In this document: positions 36,793-45,228 of the stretch, in pieces | How positions within the stretch are numbered: position 1 is the first letter of the stretch | How the letters are laid out: every line of letters begins with the position of its first letter | DNA from: Neochlamydia sp. AcF84 | Lineage (GTDB): Bacteria > Chlamydiota > Chlamydiia > Chlamydiales > Parachlamydiaceae | DNA: 64,000 nt | NCBI RefSeq assembly: GCF_011087585.1 | Contig: NZ_VJOT01000061.1 | Coordinates: 1 to 64,000 of the forward strand | Direction: 5' to 3' | Translations under genes and position numbers: made by a program | The notes under the pieces: generated by a model | Told to the model about the DNA's origin: nothing | The model's input: the letters and a program-made list of their open reading frames with translations, nothing else | Database searches by the model: none

Positions 36793-37506
36793 TTAAGGAT
36801 GTTTTTTTGCCTTCGAACTATTTTCTTCCTTTTCAGCTAACTGATGGTGAACGGCTTCTTCTTTTTCCTCATTGTCTGCTTTAAAAAAGGCAGCCGCAGG
36901 TAGCGGATGATGTTCAAGTTCTTCCTCTTCTTCCTCTAGGCGCGCCTCTTCTTCTTTTACGTGTTCAGAGGATTTAAAAGTGGAGGAAGTTCTAGGTGTG
37001 ATTACAACACTTCCTGGAGTAATGGCCTGCTCCAGAGGGACAGAAGAATTTTCTGCTACCTGAACGCCTGGATGGCTTTTCTTTTCGCCTATCATCCAAT
37101 TTCCTATTAATTCGAAGGAGGTAAAATACAAGCCTAAAAAAGCATCCGCTAGGCCTATGCTTCCCTGCTTAATTTCATGACCTGTATATTTCTTAATGGC
37201 ATTGTTTACCACATCTCCTGCAGGGGCCAATACAGCCGCTATAAAAAAATGCAAGCTCATTGCCACGGGTACAAGGGGAATTAAGGCCACAATCCCTACA
37301 GTACCTGCTGTTACGCGACCAATCGTTGCAAGCGCATGCAAAGCTTTGCTCTCTTTCATTTGTTTAGCCACAGTCGTTAGCTTAGGCAGACCTTTTCCTG
37401 GATTTTCTGTACTTATTTCTATAAAGCCCTTGTGAGCTTCTTGTGTTTTCTGTACAGAATCCATGCTAGGGGCCGAAGAAAAATCTCTGGGAAGTATAGC
37501 ACTCAT
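36793..37506 (-). CDS. Membrane protein, probable secreted substrate
   Basis: A 237-residue protein. Hydrophobic segments lie at about 62-95 (GTVGIVALIPLVPVAMSLHFF) and, weaker, about 117-140; the tail is strongly acidic with Glu runs and His/Ala patches. It has no signal peptide. Lying 15 bases after the chaperone gene and 15 before the OTU gene, it is a candidate translocator or membrane-inserting effector of the type III system. The shape recalls CopB/CopD-like hydrophobic substrates only in general terms. No family is recognised. Confidence 0.6.
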   Translation of the reverse strand: MSAILPRDFSSAPSMDSVQKTQEAHKGFIEISTENPGKGLPKLTTVAKQMKESKALHALATIGRVTAGTVGIVALIPLVPVAMSLHFFIAAVLAPAGDVVNNAIKKYTGHEIKQGSIGLADAFLGLYFTSFELIGNWMIGEKKSHPGVQVAENSSVPLEQAITPGSVVITPRTSSTFKSSEHVKEEEARLEEEEEELEHHPLPAAAFFKADNEEKEEAVHHQLAEKEENSSKAKKHP

Positions 37507-37521
37507 ATAACCCTCATGATG

Positions 37522-38289
37522 TTAAGCTTCTATTTCTTTAGCTAGTTTCCTAACATGGCTTTCCCACTCTTCTTTTACTTCGGGTGAGGCCTCAATAAAG
37601 CCCCATAGCTTTTCTAGTGACTCCAAAGCTAAGCCATGTTGCTGCATAGATTGATAACAACGAGCTAAATAAAACTGGGTCTCTAAAAAGTTAGGATCTA
37701 TTTCTTCAGCCATTAGATAATAATTAAGAGCTTTAGCGTACTCTCCCTCATTTTGATAGCAATATCCCATGGCATTCCAATAGGAGGAAACGGTGGGAGA
37801 AAATGTTAATAAGAGATGTAAAAGAGTTTTAGCTTCTTCGAATGCATGATTGTTAAAATTTTTGATGGCAAGCTCATAAATTAAGAGTAAAGTCTCACTT
37901 GAAAGGCCATATAATGTCGTCCATAAAGGCTGATCGGCATCGATAAGACTATTTGGATCCAAGACCTCATGATCCTTTGAAATAGAATACTTTTTTTGAA
38001 TTTCTTGAATTTTTTTAAAAGCTTGTTCTATTTCATTCAGAACCTCTAGCATGGAGGGGGTATCACTTTTTTCTAATAGCTCGATTTTGAGCAAATTAAT
38101 TCCTTTCACATATTTTTGGAACAGCAAAGTTAAATTTAGCTCTTTGGCTATTTGCTCTTTAAAGGCTAACCTGTATTGATGCTCTGTTTTTAATGGAGTG
38201 GCTAGCAAATGAAAATCTTGGTTGTTCACATATTCTTCAATTACAGGCTTTATCTTGGCATCAAAAGCTTTTATTTTTTCCTGCTGCAT
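37522..38289 (-). CDS. TPR protein resembling SycD/LcrH type III secretion chaperone
   Basis: A 255-residue soluble protein. The C-terminal 120 residues contain three tetratricopeptide-like repeats (YELAIKNFNNHAFEEAKTLL, SSYWNAMGYCYQNEGEYAKA, ETQFYLARCYQSMQQHGLAL), the arrangement of class II type III chaperones SycD/LcrH, which bind hydrophobic translocators. The N-terminal 120 residues are an extra helical part not seen in the 160-residue classic members. As first gene of a three-gene operon with a hydrophobic protein and an OTU protease, the chaperone role is well supported by context. A plain TPR scaffold is the alternative. Confidence 0.7.
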   Translation of the reverse strand: MQQEKIKAFDAKIKPVIEEYVNNQDFHLLATPLKTEHQYRLAFKEQIAKELNLTLLFQKYVKGINLLKIELLEKSDTPSMLEVLNEIEQAFKKIQEIQKKYSISKDHEVLDPNSLIDADQPLWTTLYGLSSETLLLIYELAIKNFNNHAFEEAKTLLHLLLTFSPTVSSYWNAMGYCYQNEGEYAKALNYYLMAEEIDPNFLETQFYLARCYQSMQQHGLALESLEKLWGFIEASPEVKEEWESHVRKLAKEIEA

Positions 38290-38909
38290 AAAAGATCCTT
38301 AGTAAATCACTCTCTTAAAATTAGTATACCTATATATTTATAATTATTGCAATTAATTTTAAATAAAGTAATATATTATATATTAACTTATTTAGTTTAT
38401 TAAACTATTATAATATTTCTACTTAATCAATTAGTTTAAAAAAATGATCTAAAAAAATTCTTGATAAATGTAAAATTTTTTAAAAATTATAAACGATAGA
38501 AGATTGTCTATTAGCATTTAAACAGCCTCACCTCCAAAAAAGGCTTTTCTCTCCTCTTCTTTTCCATGGTAGTTTGATAACCATGGATCTTTCACCTTTT
38601 GCAACATTTTTTAACCAATTATCTCTCAGCTTTAATAGAACATCTCTTCACTTAAAAAGAGGCTTTGGATGCTTAGGTATTTAATAATAAAAAGGTTAGC
38701 GTTAAGAAAAAACTATAGAAAAATGTTTAATCCCCCCTTTAACACTAAGCATGCTATAGGATCAAGCAAAAGGGTTTGACAAAGTGGGGCTACGAGGAAA
38801 AATAGATTTAAAATAGGAGGTAAGTCCCTTATTAAAATATTCCTTTCTTTATTCAAAATTCGCTTTTATTGTATCGTTTACCTATAATTCATTATTTTAG
38901 GTTAAAATT
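38290..38909. other. AT-rich divergent intergenic region
   Basis: 620 bases between the chaperone operon and the phosphate genes. The first 200 bases are extremely AT-rich (runs of TATATTA type). TCCATGGT (38573-38580) and ACCATGGA (38590-38597) form a perfect 8-bp inverted repeat. No coding frame is seen. Promoters for both directions must lie here but cannot be fixed. Confidence 0.5.
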
Positions 38910-39587
38910 ATGCTAAAAACAATTTTAGGCATTTTTGGTCGCTCTCCTTTTGCTCCTTTGCAGTCTCATATGGAGATCGTTAATAGCTGCGTACAAATGC
39001 TACCTAGTTTATTCGAAGCGATGAAAAATAAAGATTATGCTGCCGTTGAAAAGATCGCAGAAAAAATATCTGAGCAAGAGCATCATGCCGATCTAGCTAA
39101 AAACCATATTCGCAATCATCTACCTAAAAATATTTACCTACCTATTGAAAGGCAGCATTTGTTAGATATCTTATCTTTACAGGACGATATTGCTGACAAA
39201 GCCCAAGACCTAGGGGTTCTTTCAACGTTGAAACCTTTAGAAATATTGCCCATTTTCGAAAATGAATTTAATCTATTCCTTGTTAAAAATATGGAATCTT
39301 TTGAAGAAGCAAGGCTAATTATTAACGAATTACACGAACTCATCGAAACCTCCTTTGGAGGGGTGGAAGCGGAAAAAGTTCGAAGTATGGTAGAAAAGGT
39401 AGCTTTTAAAGAACATGAGGTAGATATTCTTCAACGTAAACTTTTGAAAAACCTCTATCATTCTGAAAACGAGATGACGCATAGTACCTTTTATTTATGG
39501 CAAAAGATTTTTGGAACAACTGGTGCTCTTTCCGATATATCTGAGAAGCTGGCTAACCGTGTAAGACTCACCTTAGAACTGCAATAA
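38910..39587 (+). CDS. DUF47/PhoU-like phosphate transport accessory protein
   Basis: A 225-residue all-helical protein of the TIGR00153/DUF47 family, which resembles PhoU and is usually encoded beside Pit transporters. Family-like stretches are the N-terminal SPFAPLQSHMEIVNSC, KISEQEHHADLAKNHIR with acidic metal-binding-type residues, LQDDIADKAQDLG and FKEHEVDILQRKL. It probably modulates the transporter encoded 10 bases downstream. In Chlamydia, as I recall, the same two genes are neighbours. Confidence 0.85.
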   Translation: MLKTILGIFGRSPFAPLQSHMEIVNSCVQMLPSLFEAMKNKDYAAVEKIAEKISEQEHHADLAKNHIRNHLPKNIYLPIERQHLLDILSLQDDIADKAQDLGVLSTLKPLEILPIFENEFNLFLVKNMESFEEARLIINELHELIETSFGGVEAEKVRSMVEKVAFKEHEVDILQRKLLKNLYHSENEMTHSTFYLWQKIFGTTGALSDISEKLANRVRLTLELQ

Positions 39588-39597
39588 CGGAGATTGA

Positions 39598-41046
39598 ATG
39601 ATACCCGACATTCTATTGATACCTGAAAACATGCTTTTACTCATCTTTCTTTTGCTAGCAGGCTTTTATATGGCATGGAGCATTGGAGCTAATGATGTAG
39701 CAAATGCAATGGGAACCTCTGTAGGTTCTGGCGCACTTTCGTTGAAAACAGCTGTAGTCATCGCAGCTCTTCTAGAATTTTCAGGGGCTTTTTTCTTTGG
39801 GTCCCATGTCTCTGATACTATTCAAACAGGCATTATCGACTCTACTCTATTTGCTTATGAACCACGCATCTTAGTTTATGGGATGCTAGCTTCCTTGCTA
39901 GCCGCAGGCATGTGGTTGCAGATTGCCTCCTACTTTGGATGGCCTGTTTCTACTACTCATTGCATTGTAGGAGCAATTGTAGGGTTTGGCATTGTTGTAG
40001 GAGGATTAGAGGCAATACAATGGGAAAATATATTATTTATTATCACTAGCTGGGTGATTTCCCCTATTCTGGGTGGAATCATTTCTTACTTTATTTTTAA
40101 TATTCTAAGAAAGAAGATTTTCTATACGCCTAACCCTATCAGGTCTGCCCAAAAGATTACTCCTATGATCGTTTTCTTAACAGTCATAGTAATGGGCCTT
40201 ATCCTGGTTTTTAAAGGCTTGCAAAATTTAAACTTAGAATTTACCTTCTTAGAAGCCCTTATTTTCTCAGCTTTTTTAGGAACGATCGGCTCTTTTATAA
40301 GTTATCTACTTTTACGCAATATCTCCGCACCTACACGGTGCCAGCAGCCTGTGTGTAATGCTGAGACTAGCTTGTCCTTAGATAAAGCTAGGAAGCATTT
40401 GTTAAGGGCCAGAGAAACAGTCTCAGGAAATGAAATGCATTATCATTTATCTATCTTGCTAAATGAAGTTGATAATGTATCGACCACAATCAAGAAATCC
40501 AGCGATGGCGAAGTACACAAATCTGAATACGCTACCGTTGAGAAAATTTTTGGCTATCTTCAAATCATGAGCGCATGCTTAATGGCATTTGCGCATGGTG
40601 CAAATGATGTAGCCAACGCGATTGGACCTCTTTCCCAAGGCATCCAAGTTCTCATTAATAATACCGTTATTACCACTAGCACTACGCCTGTGTGGGCCTT
40701 AGCTTTAGGGGGAGTAGGAATCGTAGTAGGATTGGCTACCTGGGGCTGGCGTGTCATTGAAACAATTGGTAAAAAAATTACTGAACTGACTCCTACTCGC
40801 GGTTTCGCAGCAGAATTTGGCGCAGCCACTACAGTGGTACTTGCTTCAAGATTAGGGTTACCTGTTTCTACTACGCATACGTTGGTGGGATCTGTGGTAG
40901 GCGTAGGATTAGCACGAGGTTTAGAAGCTCTAGACTTAAGTATGACACGCGATATCATGATTTCCTGGCTAGTGACTGTACCTACAGGTGCTTTAATAGC
41001 TGTAGGCTTTTTTAATGCTATAATGTATCTTATTACCGTCATTTAA
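39598..41046 (+). CDS. Pit-family inorganic phosphate transporter
   Basis: A 482-residue polytopic membrane protein with about ten helices and the duplicated PiT signature: GANDVANAMGTSVGSGALS near the N-terminus and GANDVANAIGPLS in the C-terminal half. Each is followed by a GxPVSTTH motif (GWPVSTTHCIVG, GLPVSTTHTLVG). A cytoplasmic loop with charged residues lies between the halves. It imports phosphate with a cation. ACGGAGA precedes the ATG. It pairs with the DUF47 gene. Confidence 0.92.
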   Translation: MIPDILLIPENMLLLIFLLLAGFYMAWSIGANDVANAMGTSVGSGALSLKTAVVIAALLEFSGAFFFGSHVSDTIQTGIIDSTLFAYEPRILVYGMLASLLAAGMWLQIASYFGWPVSTTHCIVGAIVGFGIVVGGLEAIQWENILFIITSWVISPILGGIISYFIFNILRKKIFYTPNPIRSAQKITPMIVFLTVIVMGLILVFKGLQNLNLEFTFLEALIFSAFLGTIGSFISYLLLRNISAPTRCQQPVCNAETSLSLDKARKHLLRARETVSGNEMHYHLSILLNEVDNVSTTIKKSSDGEVHKSEYATVEKIFGYLQIMSACLMAFAHGANDVANAIGPLSQGIQVLINNTVITTSTTPVWALALGGVGIVVGLATWGWRVIETIGKKITELTPTRGFAAEFGAATTVVLASRLGLPVSTTHTLVGSVVGVGLARGLEALDLSMTRDIMISWLVTVPTGALIAVGFFNAIMYLITVI

Positions 41047-41125
41047 ACTGCTACGCCTTACCTACCTATGGCAGGACTTTAAAGCTTTATTGAATTTTTA
41101 ACCGTTCTTTTAGGATAATTTTAAA

Positions 41126-41653
41126 ATGAATAAAATTCTTCTGTTTATCTTATACTCACTCGTTATCCAATCTGGCATGTATGCAGAGGCTCCTCGCCCT
41201 AAGGCTATTCTTCAAGCTCACCTACATGCAGCTTCAACTAATCCTAGCGATATTAAAACAATGAAAATCCATCCTGGCTCCGCAGTTACCCTACAAGCTG
41301 AGATAAAGAATGTCGGAAATTTGCCGAGTGCTCCAGGAAAAGTTTATATTCGCTTTGTCTTGATCGAACCACTAGAAGACTTACTACAAAGTCGCACTTT
41401 CCATACAGAAAGTATTCCCCTACCTACCCTCTATCCTGGGCAAGTAACTGTTGTTAAGTTTATAAAAGAACATCAATGGCCGTCCCTACAGGATTTTATT
41501 AAACAAAATTGGAATATGCGTCACTATCAAGCAGTAATTAAAATTGATGGAGAAAAAGAGGAAAAAGTGATTGGCTATCTCCCTATATTTTTCTCTGCTT
41601 ATTATTATGAGGGGCATCATCGTGAAGTGCCTAGAGAGGTTAAATCACGCTAA
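41126..41653 (+). CDS. Secreted protein with CARDB-like domain
   Basis: A 175-residue protein with an N-terminal signal peptide (ILLFILYSLVIQSGMYAEA, cut near residue 21). The body has an immunoglobulin-like strand pattern, KIHPGSAVTLQAEIKNVGNLPS followed by VYIRFVLI and LYPGQVTVVKF, as in CARDB adhesion-type domains. It should be exported to the periplasm or surface. It follows the phosphate transporter by 80 bases and may be transcribed with it; its role is unknown. Confidence 0.6.
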   Translation: MNKILLFILYSLVIQSGMYAEAPRPKAILQAHLHAASTNPSDIKTMKIHPGSAVTLQAEIKNVGNLPSAPGKVYIRFVLIEPLEDLLQSRTFHTESIPLPTLYPGQVTVVKFIKEHQWPSLQDFIKQNWNMRHYQAVIKIDGEKEEKVIGYLPIFFSAYYYEGHHREVPREVKSR

Positions 41654-41806
41654 AGGATAAAAACTTTTATAATATCTATGCCAGATACTCGGTCCAATTC
41701 GCGCCCCTTTAACTTATGAAGCTACTTTGCTCGCTTTGTTGGATAGAAAAGATAGAGAAAAAGAGATTGCAAAAAATAATCTGTAAGGAATTTATAGGAA
41801 AAAGAT

Positions 41807-43192
41807 ATGCATTCACTTTCTTTTGTCCCCCACATAAAAATACCCGAAGAGGTGCAATTAAAGATTCTTAGCCTTCTAAATGAAAAAGAATTACCGATTG
41901 CAGCCCTTGTTAACAAACATTGGCAGCGAATGGCCCAAGATCCTTCTTTATGGCGGCCTATTTGCCAACGACGCTGGAAAAACCTTAGCCACTTTTCTTC
42001 TCCAGGAAAAAACTGGCGAAAAATCTGTAAGAAAAGAGTGCAGATGTCGCAAACGATGAGGCTAACGAAAGGCGAGTATTCGAAAAATAAATGTAGAGAG
42101 ACTATCTACAAATTACCTAATTTCTCAGGAAAAATCCTTGCACTTAAAAGAGAGAAACAGTTTGCTTTTATAAAAGCTACAGCAGGTACAGCGCAAATCT
42201 ATCACTTGGACGAAAAAAGTTGCCAGCTAGTGTATGATAATGTGAAAGAGGAAAGTTCTCGTCTGATTCATTATCAAGAAGGCCATATTATTCAAGTGAC
42301 GCAAGAAGGGCAGCTCTATCGTTGGAAAGTTAATGAGGCTTTTCCTACAACTTCTCTATGTTACCTTGAAAATTTTGAAGAGGCTTACTTTGCTCAAAAT
42401 CATTTATTTTTAGTTAATTCTCATCTCACGCAATTTAAAATTGTGGATGTACGCACAGGATTAAGCTGCTACAAGACTACCTTGGCACCGATCAATTTTA
42501 TTCTCTGCCGAAATAATCAAGCCTTAATCCACTGTCTAGATGGCAGCCTTTATTTTATTAATAATCTAGAGAGCTCTTTCTCCAGCAGCCTTATGGCGTT
42601 GGAAGGCAACCTTAAGTCCCCTCTTAATCAAGAACTCTGCCAGTTTGATGAAGCTCGAGTCATTATTTTATGTGAAGATGATTTACAAAGAAGATGCCAT
42701 ATATGGGATGCTTCTAATGGAAAAAAGAAAATAGAGTTTACCTTGGCACCACGACCTGTGGAAAAATGTGGGGATAAGAAGTCAATTTTAACAACCTCTA
42801 GTTATGATGGCAAGCGCTTAGGAGTAGGATTAAGTATAGTTTTTGTTTTAATTTATGATGTTGATGATGGAAATTTTTTAACGTCATCAAACATAGGCGA
42901 CATAGATTCTGTGCGCTTTCTTGCTTTAGATGAAAACCATTTCCTCGCCTCTACTTTTCATCCTGAATTCAAGAGTTTTGAACTTTATCAACATACTCCA
43001 GCTAAAAAATATGGTGGAATAATATTGCCCTTCCTGCCTAACACATATCCATGGGTAAATTCTAATACTATTCATGCTAGCTACGATGGCCGCAAACTAC
43101 TCTTTTGTGATGAGCATGGATGGCTGCATCTATGGGACTTTGCTCATTTGCAAGGAAAGGAGCCTATTTTAGTGGCTCCTCCCTATGCTTAA
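41807..43192 (+). CDS. F-box protein with beta-propeller-like repeats
   Basis: A 461-residue eukaryote-like protein. Residues about 6-60 form an F-box: IPEEVQLKILSLLNEKELPIAALVNKHW, then DPSLWRPICQRRW. The rest is beta-rich with WD-like strands and turns (GQLYRWKVNE, VDVRTGLSCYKT, HIWDASNGKK, GWLHLWDFAHLQG), suggesting a degenerate WD40 propeller as in eukaryotic FBXW proteins. F-box proteins choose substrates for SCF ubiquitin ligases, so it would act in the host cell. There is no signal peptide. GGAAAAAGAT precedes the ATG. The propeller reading is less certain than the F-box. Confidence 0.75.
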   Translation: MHSLSFVPHIKIPEEVQLKILSLLNEKELPIAALVNKHWQRMAQDPSLWRPICQRRWKNLSHFSSPGKNWRKICKKRVQMSQTMRLTKGEYSKNKCRETIYKLPNFSGKILALKREKQFAFIKATAGTAQIYHLDEKSCQLVYDNVKEESSRLIHYQEGHIIQVTQEGQLYRWKVNEAFPTTSLCYLENFEEAYFAQNHLFLVNSHLTQFKIVDVRTGLSCYKTTLAPINFILCRNNQALIHCLDGSLYFINNLESSFSSSLMALEGNLKSPLNQELCQFDEARVIILCEDDLQRRCHIWDASNGKKKIEFTLAPRPVEKCGDKKSILTTSSYDGKRLGVGLSIVFVLIYDVDDGNFLTSSNIGDIDSVRFLALDENHFLASTFHPEFKSFELYQHTPAKKYGGIILPFLPNTYPWVNSNTIHASYDGRKLLFCDEHGWLHLWDFAHLQGKEPILVAPPYA

Positions 43193-43311
43193 GAAAACTA
43201 TTTGCCTATCTGAAGCGTTTGGCTAATTAAAATAGATTGCAACTGCTCATAAGAACGATAAGAGGAATATTTTTCTTGCTTCATTTCTTGGCTAAGCGTC
43301 TCAGTGAGTTG

Positions 43312-44465
43312 TTAGGTTACTTGAAGTTGAGCATCTATAAAATGTCTAGATTCTTCAAGCTTGATGAAAGAAGAGGGATCAACGGATAAAGAAATTGAAG
43401 AGCCAAAATAGTTCTTTATAGCTAATAGATACCGTTGAGAAAGCTTCAGCATTTGCTCGTCTCCAGGATAGACTAAGCGAGCTCTTTTCTCCTGCCAAGC
43501 TGAAAGTCCTTTCTTATCTGCATTGAATTTTCTCTGAGCTTCCTCTAGCTCTTTAGACATTTGTTGATAGCTTTTATGCTTTCTTTCTATTCGAGGAAAA
43601 TCTGATGAAGCTTTGTCTATTAAAAGAATCCAATCCTCATTTATTGCAAGTTTACATTTCTCACGCTTGTTTGCAATTTTTTCAATTACCTCTTTTTTCT
43701 GCTTTACTGCTTGCTCAAAACACTAAATTTTTTCATCTATTGGGCCATAAATTTCTTTTTCTTGCTGCTGATAAATTGTATATTCATCTTCTAACATTTG
43801 GAAATCTTGAGGAAATTCTGCAAGCCTTACTCGTGTGTCATCTAAATTAGGAAGGATAAGGGGAAGGGAATGAGAATCATCTAAGCTAGATATTCTTTCT
43901 AACAACTCTTGAATATGCGAAATTATATTATCTATTTCACTACAATGGAGGAACTTTTCAACCAGAGAAGCATGCAGTTCAGCTATTGAGTAGCGATTAT
44001 TTGTAAAAAGAAGCTTATCAAATGCTCGCACGCTTTGTTCTAAATCTCTGAGCATGTCTAGTTTTTCATCGGTCTGCTGTAAACTGTGCTTCAGTACTTC
44101 TTCAATTTCTTTACCTACATGCACTGTAGCCGCTATAGGTGCCCAGTTTTTTCCTGATGAAACCTATTGTAGTTGAATAAGGGCCTGGAAGCCTGAGCTT
44201 CAAAGAAAAAATTTCTTTAGCGAATTGAAATATTGCCAAAGACTCGCTATCCCCTTCTTTCATTTGCAGGTAGGTATAAAGATTAGCTTTAAACTGCAGA
44301 TGTGCCTCAGTTTCTTGCTTCACTCGATTTACAAAAACTGTAGTTACTCTTTCGTCTAATTGCTTCTCTTTTCCTTTCTCGTCAACTTCTCTAGGCCTTT
44401 TTAGGCTTCTTTATTTGCAAGGGCTCAGAAGACGGAGAAGAATGGGGGCCTATAGGATGATTCAT
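43312..44465 (-). pseudogene. Broken gene: two frameshifts and an amber stop
   Basis: Reading the minus strand from an ATG at 44465 with a good AAGGAG site: the frame runs NHPIGPHSSPSSEPLQ and hits a stop after about 24 codons, but a neighbouring frame continues directly (REVDEKGKEKQLDERV into VKQETEAHLQFKANLYTYLQ). Near 44150, at a run of six As, it shifts again (to NWAPIAATVHVGKEIEEVLK). At 43723 a TAG interrupts, after which the same frame continues (FEQAVKQKKEVIEKI, later MSKELEEAQRKF) to the final stop at 43312. The ancestor was a helical, charged protein of about 380 residues of unknown family. Both shifts lie at or near A-runs, so sequencing error is a possible alternative. Confidence 0.65.
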
Positions 44466-45228
44466 AAGACTCTCCTTTTTCCTCTTAGAAATTAGATCTT
44501 TAGCAAATTGCCTTTGATAATGCGCCAATTGCTTGAGGAGAGGAATAAAAAGCTTTTTGAATGGAGAAAGTTAAAAGAGATCTAGAAATGATAAATGCCC
44601 CTTAAGCTTCCATGCTTTAAAGGAGGAAAAGAATTTTTTTTTAAGAAAAGCGAAAAAAAAGCTTAAGGAGGGTCTAAATATTTATTTAGCCACCTTGTTA
44701 GGTAATTTTAATTACCTTTAAGAGACAAAAGCAGCCAATGGAAGATTCTAACTTATGCAAAGACCTAGTAGGAGTGTCGGTAAAATAATTTAAACAAAAG
44801 CTATATTTTTATGATCTATAAAGAAGTAAGAAAGAAAAAGCGCCTTTTCCCTTTAAATTTTTATAATATCAAGCAGCTTATAGATTAAAAAAGAGAAAGC
44901 AACTTGAAGACACCAGGCTTATTCCATTTATTTTCTCTATTCTTTTTTAATAAAAGGCAAACTCATCAGATTTTAGCTCTAGATTCAAGCCTGTAAGGAC
45001 TAATAAATATTAAAAATATTTTTATTTTAAAGACTAATTTTAAGGGGAAAAGAGGTGGTTTTTTAAGGGGAAAAGAGATGATTATCCGTTCACACTAAAG
45101 ACTTAAAAAAATTTATTTTGGAAAGCTTTAAGCCTTATTTTACAGGGCGGGCGTAAATATTTTGGCAAAAGACTTATCAAAAAATAAGTTGATAATATAT
45201 ACGCTAAAATTAGCCAAGGAGATCCATT
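44466..45228. other. Noncoding region upstream of glgP
   Basis: 760 bases without a supportable gene. It includes long A/T stretches and a short tandem repeat, TTTTAAGGGGAAAAGAG at 45038-45054 and again at 45061-45077 (period 23). A possible -10 (TATATA near 45196) lies just before glgP, but no matching -35 is clear. Confidence 0.5.
45038..45077. repeat. Two 17-base direct repeats before glgP
   Basis: TTTTAAGGGGAAAAGAG occurs at 45038 and 45061, 23 bases apart, followed by GTGG and ATGA respectively. The unit contains a purine-rich AAGGGGAAAAGAG core. It may bind a regulator of glycogen phosphorylase or be a chance duplication. Confidence 0.5.

Noticed and set aside
43605-43850. Plus-strand frame of 81 codons
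   Set aside because: It lies antisense to the broken minus-strand gene, whose reading is supported by continuity across three interruptions.
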